In this document: piece after piece, positions 18,224 through 26,188 of the stretch | Numbering within the stretch: the stretch's first letter is position 1 | How the letters are laid out: every line of letters starts with the position of its first letter | Origin: Rhizaria sp. SCN 62-66 | Lineage: Eukaryota; Rhizaria, unplaced | Assembly: GCA_001724265.1 (NCBI GenBank) | Contig: MEDY01000411.1 | Coordinates: 1-26,188, forward strand | Direction of reading: 5' to 3' | DNA: 26,188 nucleotides | Position numbers and translations under genes: made by a program | Notes under the pieces: model-generated | Told to the model about the DNA's origin: nothing | The model's input: only the letters and a program-made list of their open reading frames with translations | The model's database searches: none

Positions 18224-20581
18224 TCACTTGGACTGGAAGGAGATAAATGAAACAACTATATTCATGCGCGCCTCAAGGCGCTCCAGCACATCAGCGTCAA
18301 ATGGCGCCCCATAGTGTTGCGGCATCCATTGAGCAAAGCGCGACATCACGCGGCCGACTGGCACGGCGCCGCGCAGCAGGCTCACCGGGCATGGCTTGAA
18401 GACGATGAACAACGGTGTGTTTGTTGATGGGCTGTGAGGATAAATCGAGCGGGGATACATCAAGACTGTGCCAACGGGGTGTGCTGCGGTTTCATCAAGG
18501 CTAGCAGCCGTGCCAGTCGACGGCGCATGCTCACCGTAGACGAGATCGTGCTCCGGGAGAACCAGAGGCGCAGTGGTACATCCCTAATTTGGGCATGAGC
18601 AATCGTCGAGGGACAAGGCGAAAAACGGCAGCGACGCCGCAGATGAAAGCCCGGGCGGCAGAAAACACGTGTGCAGCCGTTTTCCCAGGCCGTGATTATT
18701 CGCCGCAACGCGGAAGTACGCGGCGTTGCACGGAAACGCCTCGTCATCAGGCCGGATTACCATGATGTACATGTCTCGCTGCTGCGCCTGTGATCTGGAA
18801 AACCGCATTGAAAACACGACATCTGACGTCATATTCACATCCTTTAGTTCCCCCCGAGCGTCGCACAGGACGCACTCGCGCGCCCTGGCCTGCAAGAAAG
18901 TAAGCGTGGCTGCGGACGGCGGCGCACGGTTACTCTCCATTTGTCCATTGTCGGCGCCATATCGCGGGTAACCGCTCTTTGTCAGACGGGACGCAATGTA
19001 CGCATTGAACGCAGTTTGCCAGCTATCGTGCGCCCCTATAAACACACTCGTCTCCGCGAGAGTCTGTCGGCGCGCCTCCTTTGTTGCGTCAGTGATAGGT
19101 GCGATCAAACGCAAGTCGGCGAGCAGTGCGTAGAATTGCATGAACTCGTGCTGTGCGGGACTGCCACCGTCCTCTTGCATGTCCTCCTCATAATGCAGTA
19201 GTTTGACTATTTGCAGCCCGCGACACGCAATGAATTCGGCCACAGAGGGGTTTGGTGGCGCATCGCCGCTGCCGCGCACTGCAGGGCCTGGCGATGTGTC
19301 GCTGGCGTTGGTGCTGATGCTAGCGCTGATCATCACGCGCAGCACGCGCAAGAGCAGCGCCAGATGCTCCATGTTATCCAGCCGGTTTGATACGACGAAA
19401 TGCTTCAGAACTGTGCAGCAAATCTTCATCGCACCAGCGGCAAGCAGCTGCTGCGCCTCGTGCGCAACGTCGGTTGCGGCGTTGAGCATGCACTCGAACA
19501 CTAACGTCGTGTTGTCAAGAAGCGACTCAAAGCACATCAGTGGAATCTCGTTAATCTTCTCATTAATGGTGCCAATAATCCGCACGAAATTAGGATCACG
19601 AGAGAGCCTGCACACAAACACAGGAAATCGGACTGTCAGTGGCGCAAGTACACTCATGAACGCTTCCAGATGCGCTAGAGCGCACATTTGGCTTGCCTCA
19701 AACGAAGACAGAATAAATTCAAAACGATGCTCAGGAAAAGCGCACGTAAACATTTCATCGTCGAATATCTCCACAAACTTTTGCAACAGCATCAGCTTCT
19801 CTGCGTCTGCGAAGTCCAACAGTGTGACAAATTCGCTACTTGCAGCGAAATCCAAGAGATCACTTCGCCAACACCCTTCATTGCTACCACTGCCACATGA
19901 AAACAAAACAAACAAAGCAGACAACACGATGTGGCTGGTCTTCTCCAAAGACCATTCATAACTCATGAGAATGCCGCGCAGCACGGGAACGAACGCGGAA
20001 ACAGAGTCGTAAGAAACCTTAGGTGTGCTCGAGACGACGGATGACAGCAGGTTGCAAGCTGCGGCTTCATCTACAGTAACAGCAACGCCGTTGTCGTCAA
20101 CCAGCCCGGAGCAACGCATGTACGCCAGAAGATGATACAATACGACCTGCTTGACCGGAGCGGTGAGGTCCGACTTGCGAGCGAGAGTATGGATGAGCGA
20201 GAGGATACTTGGCGCGATGTCCGCGTGCAAGCGATGAAGAAGAGGGAGAAGCTTTTCAACAATGCCGCACTAAACAAGCCAGTTACACCCATCTTTGCCC
20301 CCTGTTATGCCCCAAAAGAGAACAATCATGAGTTGAAGCCGCGCAATAATAATCTCGTTGTCGGATGTGAGATCGAGCGACTGCAGAAGCAGTGTCACGA
20401 CCCCGCTCTCGCGGATGATATCAGTCGCACTCGAGTAACTCAAGCATGCACGGGTGAGCTCCGTCAAATCGGAGGACTTTGCAGTCAGAGCAGTTGCACA
20501 GACCACTGCGGCGTGTAGACGGAGAATTGCTCGCGACATCCCCTGATCGGATTGATCATCGTCGAGTGACTGTTGACTCAT
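18224..20581 (-). CDS. Armadillo/HEAT-like helical-repeat protein with two in-frame TAG codons
   Basis: One intronless frame of 785 residues from ATG at 20581 to TGA at 18226-18224, interrupted only by TAG at codons 104 and 666. The N-terminal half looks like alpha-helical repeats: ESGVVTLLLQSLDL and, with TAG as Gln, NWLVQCGIVEKLLPLLHRL are spaced like successive armadillo repeats with the usual Gly before a Leu-rich helix. Helix-rich sequence continues to about residue 430. The C-terminal part (about 540-785) is less repetitive, with CVLCDARGELKD, DMYIMVIRPDDEAFPC, and after the second TAG APLVLPEHDLVYGEH and TPLFIVFKPCPVSLLRGAVP. I do not recognise the family. It differs from its neighbours in being nearer 50% GC with few homopolymers. 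Coding character is equally good on both sides of each TAG, which argues against a pseudogene or two separate genes. Confidence 0.8.
18584..18586 (-). other. In-frame TAG (codon 666) of armadillo-like gene, probable Gln
   Basis: Minus strand reads TGC CCA AAT TAG GGA TGT ACC ACT GCG CCT. The same frame stays open for another 119 codons to a TGA. No splice donor precedes the TAG nearby. Confidence 0.82.
20270..20272 (-). other. In-frame TAG (codon 104) of armadillo-like gene, probable Gln
   Basis: Minus strand reads AAC TGG CTT GTT TAG TGC GGC ATT GTT GAA AAG. It falls two residues before the Gly of an armadillo-like repeat, a position where Gln, Glu or Lys is common. The frame continues for more than 500 codons. 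Confidence 0.87.
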
Positions 20582-21315
20582 GTCGCGACGGTATGAGTGT
20601 GCAACAAGATGCGAGAGCACAGAATTCGATCAAAACCACGATTGTTATGCAGTCACAGCTACGATGACACTTTACGCTGAGCTTTATGGAGTGAAAGGAG
20701 GGAGAATTCGAGATGGTGAAGGAGCAAGCTGAGCGGTGTAAAGGCGAGGTCCACAGCTACAGGTTGACTTTGATAAGACAAATAGAAACGATTGTAGATA
20801 CGCAAAACGGATTTCTCTCTATTACACCATCGAATAATACATCCGACGATGAAATCAAGACATGCCATTGTTCGCAAAATCGCCTTCCCAACTCATCTCG
20901 TCTTCACCACAAACAGGACAAGCCGACAAGAAAAGAGTAGTATTTCAGGTTGTTAAGAATAAATCCACTTTATTATCAGCACGAACGGCATACACATCTT
21001 ATATATAAACAAATGAACAACAAACAGTTTGTTGTTAAACGAGAGTGATGCGAAACAGCTGTTTAACTCAACTAACTTCGCAAGGCTGGACCCTATCAGG
21101 CCCATATCTTACACGCGATTACAAACAACAAGCACATTTACTTCTTCAAACAAAGTCATTTCGACAATCACAGTGACAAAATACATTATGTCTCGAAGTC
21201 AGCACGCCATGACGACGAGAGCGCGTCGACACAGCGGAGTAGCACTCTTCGTCGACTTCACAGCCTTCCAAGCCCAAACGAAATTCGCCCCCAGAGCTTC
21301 ACCCCCACACGCTCT
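20582..21315. other. Intergenic region upstream of armadillo-like gene, downstream of transporter
   Basis: About 730 AT-rich bases: 5' region of the armadillo-like gene and 3' UTR of the transporter, both on the minus strand. A minus-strand AATAAA at 20974-20969 could be the transporter's poly(A) signal, about 345 bases after its stop. A plus-strand open frame from 20713 runs to TGA at 21046-21048 if TAG is read through, but nothing supports it as a gene. Confidence 0.45.
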
Positions 21316-24300
21316 TCACGCCGAGTCGACAAAGCGGACAACGCGCTCGACGAGCCCCAGCGGGCGCAGCGGCGCAAGCGCGGCGGCGGCGAACACGGGC
21401 GCGACTGTGCCCGTAACGTACCACACGGCGTCAAACACCCCGCTGTTGATGCGCACGCCACTGGGCGAGCCGGGCGGGTAGTGGTTCGGCACGGGCGCGC
21501 GCTGCAGCACGTCGAGCAGCAGCTGCGCGAGCGCAAACGACAGCACGGCGCCCGTGGCGGCCACGGAGACGCCCGCGAGCGCGTTCTCGGGGTGCAAGTA
21601 CCGCACCGCGAAGGATGTCAGGGTGACGAGCGCAACCCCCGTAAGGCCGGCGACGATGGCGGCGCACGGCAGCACGCCGACGCCGGCGTCCGCGGCCGTA
21701 GGCAGCGTGGTGAGGAAAAGCAGCAGCGCGAAAGCCACCGCGAAGCCCGTGGAGCGGGATCCCGCGGCCTCGGCCCAGCGCGCGCCCAGCAGAGCGCCAA
21801 CCAGCAGCGCGCCGACGACGACGCCGAAGCGCACGTCGGCGGCCGCCGGGGTCACGTTGAGCGTGTGCACGAAGAACAGCGGGCCCGCGTTAAGCAGACA
21901 CAGCCCTGGCAGCGGGAGCAGCAGCGCCACGGCGGCGACGACCCACGCCTGCCACGTCGCGCACAGGTCAGACAACGGCAGCGGCGAGAAGTCGCCCTCG
22001 AAGTCGAGCGGCTCGTCGCCGATGTCCAGCACCGCGAACTCGCCGCCACCGGGTACAGCAGCAGCGGCGGCAGCGGCACTAGAAGCGCCCGTCTTGGCCG
22101 CGCCGTCGCTGTCGCCGTGCGCGTTGACCGCGTGCGAGAGCGCGTTGTTGGGCACGGGGTAGAGCGGCGCGGGCGGCGGCGGCAGCGGATAGCGCCGGCT
22201 GCTTCCGCCGTCGTCCTCGTCGTTGTCGTTGAGGTTGGCCAGGCCCAGCTCGAACGCGGTATCATTTGCGTCTGTGGCGTCGTTATTATTGTTGTTGTTC
22301 TTGTTGCTGTTCTGAGTAGCGCTAGAGTCGTTAGGGTGCGCATTGAGTGTCGCGCCGCCAGTCGCGCCTGCAGAAGACGCGGCGTCGGGCGAAGCTGCGG
22401 CCGCGACCGCCGCGAAGGCCGCCGCGGCGTCGGCGCCCTCCTCAGCGGCCGAGTCGTCCTCAAGCTGGTCGTCATAGGCGTCGACGCCACCCTGACCGCC
22501 ACTGACGCTGCGCCGACTGCCGCCAGACGTTGCGCCGCGGCCCGTCTGCTGCAGCCGCGCGCGCTGGGGCGTCATCGCAGCGTCGCCGCCGGTGTGACGC
22601 TGTCCACTGCTGCCGCTGCCGCTGCCGCTGCCGCTGCTGTTCACCGCGCCGTTGCTGTTGCTGTTGCTGTTGTGCGCCTGGTGCGAGCCTGCGCCGCGGA
22701 GGCTGTAGCGCGCGCTGCCCGGCGCCGCGGGCGGCTTGCCGTCCCCACTGGCGGCGTCGGCGGCCTGGCGCTGAAGTGTGGCCGTCACGAGATCCACGTC
22801 GCGCGGGCCGGTAAACCAGCGCGGGTCCACCGCGGGCGGCTGCGGCGTCGTCTGCCGCTCCGTGTCGACTGGGTGCACGGCGCGGTCGCTGCTGACGCCC
22901 ACCGCGGTCACCACAACGCCAGTGCCGGACGGACTCGTCACACCGTTGCCGTTGCTGCCGTTTCTACCGCTGCCGTTAGAACCATTGCCATTGCTGCCGG
23001 CCGCGTCGGCGGTGGAGGGACTAGCGCCGGCGGTGTCGGTGGCGCCTGCAAGGCGCTTGAGGGACGCGAGCGTCATGGGCGTGACCTTGCGCACCTTGGT
23101 CAGCAGCGCGATGGCGCCCCGACCCGCCGCGCCGGCGCCCGCGCTCATGGCCGCCGCGACGCCGCTGCCGGGGCCCGCCGCCGTGCGCACGGAAACTCTC
23201 GCGCCGCCGGGAGACAGGGACGAGGCCGAGGAGCGGCCGCGGCCACCGCGGAAGGCCGTCGCGAGCTCCACCTCAACGGCGTCGCGGTGAATGGCCTGTT
23301 GTTGAGATATAACAAAAGACGAGACACGATGTACAAGATGAGAGAGATGGAGGTCAAAATCGATTCATATAGTGGATTACACAAAGTTATTGATACATCA
23401 TATTTTAGAGAGTCTTCATATTAGTCCAATTTAATTGTTGATACATTGTTGTGAGAACATACCTCTTCCTCGGTGGCAAACTCGCCATAGCCGCGGCGGA
23501 TGCGCGTCGAAAAGCGGCCCTGCAGCCTCTTACGGAACGCATTGAGCCGCGCGAAGCTGAGCGGAAAGCGCCTGCGCGCGGGCGCCGGCCCGTCCTCGTC
23601 GTCCGCGTGCACGTGGCCGTCGATGCCGTCGGCGGCCGAGTCCACACCACCGTTGTGGTGGAGTCCGTCGCCGTCGGCGTCGCCGTAGCCGCGCCCGGGC
23701 GAGTTGGGCATTGGGTCGTTGCCGTCGCCCGTAGCGCCCGACACGCCACCCGCGCCAACGCCGCCGCGCAGCGACGCGAAGGCCTCAGAGAATATGGAGT
23801 TTGTGCGCATGTGCAGTTTGATCGCCTCCGTCAGCAGCGGCGAGGGCAGCAGGTAGAAGAACCGCAGCGGGAACGCGAAGAGCGCAGCCAGGCACGCGTG
23901 CGCGGCTGAGGCGAGCGGCGCGCCCAGCGCAGTGGCCATGAAGGGCGTCAGCAGGCGGGACAGCCCGGCACCGACGGCGGCCGACACGAGCAACAGCGCG
24001 GTGGTAGTGGCGGGCATGTCTAGGAACCAGGACGCGCTGAGCTGCAGCGCCGACACTAGCGCGGCGCCCAGCGCGATGCCGTAGACGGGCCCCGCGGCGA
24101 GGACGTACGCCGCGGGCGCCGGGGACGCCAGGGCAAAAGCGGCGGCGATGCGGGCCGCGACGAAGAGAAACAGCGCGAGAGTGTAGGTGGCGCGCGGGGA
24201 GAGCGTGCCGCGGAGCGTCAGCGGCAGCGACAGCGCAATGGCGATGCCGCAGAAGAGCGGGCGCAGCGACGCCGCCGTGTTCACGTCGACGGAAGTTAAG

Positions 24301-24983
24301 CCGCGCTGAGCCTTGACGACCGAGGGCGTGTAGGTCGCCTCGAAGCACAGCGAGGGGCCGAGCAGCAGAGCGAAGGCGACGGAGGAGGCCAGGAAGGCGC
24401 AGCGCCAGCGCCACGAGTCGAGAGCCAGCCAGTCGGACTCGCCGTCCACGGCGCCGCCGCCGGCCTCCGCGCCGCCGCCGCCGCGCCCGCCCAGGCCGTA
24501 GCCGGCGCCGGAGGACGAGGACGAGGACGAAGAGGAGCGGGGCTGTGTGCGGGCTGCGAAGATGGCGGCGTCGGCAGCGTCGAGCTCGTCGAACACGTCG
24601 TTGGCGTCCAGCGCCGCGCTCAGCGAGGAAATGTACGCCGCCGTCGCGGTAACGGACGCGGCAGAGGATGGCGCGCCGCCACTGCCGCGGGCGGGAGACA
24701 GCTGCTGCTGTCCTTGCTGCTGCTGCTGCTATTGCTGCGAGGCTGCGGCGGCTGCGGCTGCGGCGGCGGCCTTGGTGCGAGGGGCGATGATGGTCTCAAT
24801 GTCGTCGTCGTCCTCGTCGCCGATGATGCCGGAGCCGGCGTTGGCGGCGATCGCGCCACTGCTGCTGCTGCCCGCGTTAAGACCGGCTGCGCTAGCAGCG
24901 TTGGCGCTCAGGCCTCGCTCATGGTCGTCGTCGTCGTGCAGCGCGGACGAGCGCAGCGCGGTGAAGCGGGCGGGGCGGGACAT
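21316..24983 (-). CDS. MFS-like 12-TM transporter with very long central loop; in-frame TAG in poly-Gln
   Basis: Exons 24983-23463 and 23295-21316 give 1166 residues ending in TGA. An in-frame TGA lies two codons before the ATG. Residues 1-190 are disordered, with Asp, Ala, Gln and Ser runs; codon 85 is TAG within poly-Gln. Six hydrophobic helices follow (about 190-390), including RCAFLASSVAFALLLGPSLC, YVLAAGPVYGIALGAALVSA and TALLLVSAAVGAGLSRLL. Next comes a hydrophilic loop of about 560 residues (about 395-950), then six more helices (951-1145), including VVAAVALLLPLPGLCLL, FGVVVGALLVGALLGARWAE and AGVSVAATGAVLSFALAQLL. The 6 + loop + 6 plan and Gly/Ala-rich helices fit the major facilitator superfamily, perhaps nodulin-like or monocarboxylate-type, but I see no decisive substrate motif. 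It should lie in a membrane with both ends and the loop probably cytosolic. Confidence 0.78.
23296..23462 (-). other. Intron of MFS-like gene (167 bp, phase 0)
   Basis: Donor GTATGT at 23462 on the minus strand, acceptor CAACAACAG ending at 23296. The AT-rich intron contrasts sharply with GC-rich exons. CTCAT about 50 bases before the acceptor could be the branch site. Splicing joins EFATEEE to AIHRDAVEVELAT in frame within the central loop. Confidence 0.9.
24729..24731 (-). other. In-frame TAG (codon 85) inside poly-Gln of MFS-like gene
   Basis: Minus strand reads TCG CAG CAA TAG CAG CAG CAG CAG CAA GGA CAG CAG CAG. The frame runs from the ATG 84 codons upstream and stays open 422 codons more to the splice donor. 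The flanking Gln codons make Gln the most economical reading (one C-to-T change from CAG). Confidence 0.88.
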
Positions 24984-25912
24984 GCGTCAGCAAACAGGAT
25001 GTGTCGGTGCGCAGTCCGCGTTGAGAGAGTTAGGAGGGAAGTGCTTTTGCAATCTCTCTTTCTCGTACTTCTTGGTGGAGCCACAAGAGACGGAGCGAGG
25101 TGGGGGGCGGACGTGCGCCGGGAGAAAAGGAGAGCGGTTCAGTCGGCCGGTGCGTTGCAGTGTATACAACGATGGGTCTACTAGGCCGAAGGCGCGCGCT
25201 GTTGCGGGCCGAGCGAGGGCCGAGCGAGATGTGGGCGCAATGAGTCGCATTTGACGAAGTATCGGATAGAGGAGAGATGAAAGCGAGAAGATTTCAATAG
25301 AAGACAGGTAAGATACAGAGATTGAGCAAAGCAAGCGGACCGTATATGCCACAAACAATGTACCAGTGCCACGATGATCGTCGTAGCTTCGGTGTCGACC
25401 GACTTGTGGGCGACGGCGGAGGATGCCGATAACGGAGGCACGTCACTCTCACTCCATGTCTGAATCAGCAGTCGAGTTCGTGGGGTTCCTAAGAGATATT
25501 GCGCAAATCATATTGATATGGAAATCTGAAAAACACAGCTAGACGAATAGTCGAAGGACACGTGCAGAATACGATAGTGCGTCGTCGATTTATCTTTGTA
25601 AAGTTGTTCAGATTGCCAAGGCCAGCGGTGTCAGCCTTGCGGTCTCCGCGCGCCGGCCGCACGACCAGACGGAACCCGCTCAAAGCCGTTGAGAAACGGA
25701 CGATATGTATTTCAAAGCGAAACATTTCAGGTATCAGAGCTTATGGCAGAGATCAGGCAGTAACATGTTGTCCGAAGTGAGAGTGTATTTGTTGACACAT
25801 TCAATGAGAGATTATCTATCGTATGATGAGGACCGGCGACACCGCCCGGAGGGAGCAACCCCCCGCGACGGGCGCCGGCGGCGGCGAGATCTTTCCGACG
25901 ACGTTGTGCTGC
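24984..25912. other. Intergenic region, transporter promoter and eL27 3' UTR
   Basis: About 930 bases between two minus-strand genes. It is mixed in composition, with GC-rich patches at 25610-25690 and 25835-25900. Small open frames here have no recognisable content. I see no tRNA, snRNA or repeat that I can support. Confidence 0.45.
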
Positions 25913-26188
25913 TTAGAAGCGGAGCTTCTGGAAGAAGTACTGAACACCAGTGGAGTGCTTGGCGCCACGGGCGATGTACTTGGCGGAGAAGGCACGGCGG
26001 ACGCGGGCAACGATCTTGTCGCGGCCAGCACCGGCGTTCTCGACCTTCTGGGGCACAACGATGTCGTTGAGCTTGATGTCGGTGGCCGAGTAGCGGGTGG
26101 GCATGATGTGCGCGGCGTTGATGTTCTTGACGAAGACCTTGATGGAGGACTTGCGCATGATGGTGGTCTTGCTCATGGTCTTGGAGAC
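25913..26188 (-). CDS. RPL27: 60S ribosomal protein L27 (eL27), C-terminal part
   Basis: Ninety-one codons ending in TAA; the gene continues past the window end. The peptide has SSIKVFVKNINAAHIMPTRY, matching the eL27 stretch containing K-x-F-V-K and H-x-M-P-T-R-Y-S, and it ends FFQKLRF, the near-invariant C-terminus of the family. The visible ATG at 26176 is internal, because four further in-frame codons (V-S-K-T) precede it and eL27 is normally about 136 residues with an N-terminal KOW domain. eL27 is a eukaryotic large-subunit ribosomal protein. Codon use is strongly biased to C/G-ending codons. Confidence 0.95.
   Translation of the reverse strand, partial: VSKTMSKTTIMRKSSIKVFVKNINAAHIMPTRYSATDIKLNDIVVPQKVENAGAGRDKIVARVRRAFSAKYIARGAKHSTGVQYFFQKLRF

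Noticed and set aside
18224-18747. Separate small genes downstream of the first part of the armadillo-like gene.
   Set aside because: The segment 18583-18224 is in the same frame as the upstream part, separated only by TAG, so one gene with a recoded codon is simpler.
20713-21048. Plus-strand frame that extends to 111 residues if TAG is Gln.
   Set aside because: AT-rich, no recognisable motif, lies in the 5' region of one gene and the 3' UTR of another. Needs transcript evidence.
18224-24983. Pseudogenes explaining the in-frame TAGs.
   Set aside because: There are no frameshifts, no TAA or TGA interruptions, and intact composition on both sides; only TAG appears, in three separate genes.
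25489-25725. Minus-strand open frame and GC-rich patch downstream of eL27.
   Set aside because: No ATG-led coding structure or homology I can see. An unrecognised ncRNA is possible but unsupported.
1-26188. A tRNA gene with anticodon CTA that would explain UAG decoding.
   Set aside because: I looked for T-loop-like GTTCGA/GTTCAA boxes with matching arms on both strands and found none convincing; it is probably elsewhere in the genome.

Overview
The window is nuclear DNA from a eukaryote, most likely a unicellular protist. It has two cytosolic ribosomal protein genes (eL6, eL27), a Ran-binding protein 1, a DNA polymerase delta subunit 3 homologue and at least five GT-AG introns of 142-196 bp. 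Most coding regions are very GC-rich and full of Ala/Ser/Asn/Gln/Asp homopolymers; intergenic DNA is AT-richer. I cannot name the species. Genes are monocistronic and lie on both strands, with no operons, CRISPR, transposons or tRNA/rRNA genes that I could recognise.

Layout: eL6 3' end (+, 2-154); large coiled-coil protein (+, 609-4574); Ala/His-rich LEA-like protein (-, 5030-6082); RanBP1 (+, 6843-7698, one intron); POLD3-like protein (+, 8217-10395, one intron); beta-propeller-like protein with a long acidic tract (-, 10728-14735, two introns); DUF3820-like plus DEDDh exonuclease with a probable mitochondrial presequence (+, 15129-17465); armadillo-like protein (-, 18224-20581); 12-TM MFS-like transporter with a huge central loop (-, 21316-24983, one intron); eL27 3' part (-, 25913-26188).

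The main discovery is that three of the ten genes are intact only if the codon TAG is read as an amino acid. There are four in-frame TAGs: two in the intronless armadillo-like gene, one inside a poly-glutamine run of the transporter, and one at codon 8 of the propeller-like gene. The poly-Gln context (CAG CAA TAG CAG CAG) points to glutamine. All ten genes end in TAA (six) or TGA (four); none ends in TAG. This fits a nuclear code in which UAG alone is Gln while UAA and UGA remain stops, the arrangement listed as NCBI translation table 15. A conventional annotation would split these genes or call them pseudogenes.

The introns share a donor near GTACGT and, in four of five, a GCTCAC motif 31-68 nt before the acceptor that looks like a branch point. 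The neighbours do not form one pathway. The POLD3-like protein and the exonuclease are both DNA replication/repair candidates, probably in nucleus and mitochondrion respectively, but they are not adjacent.
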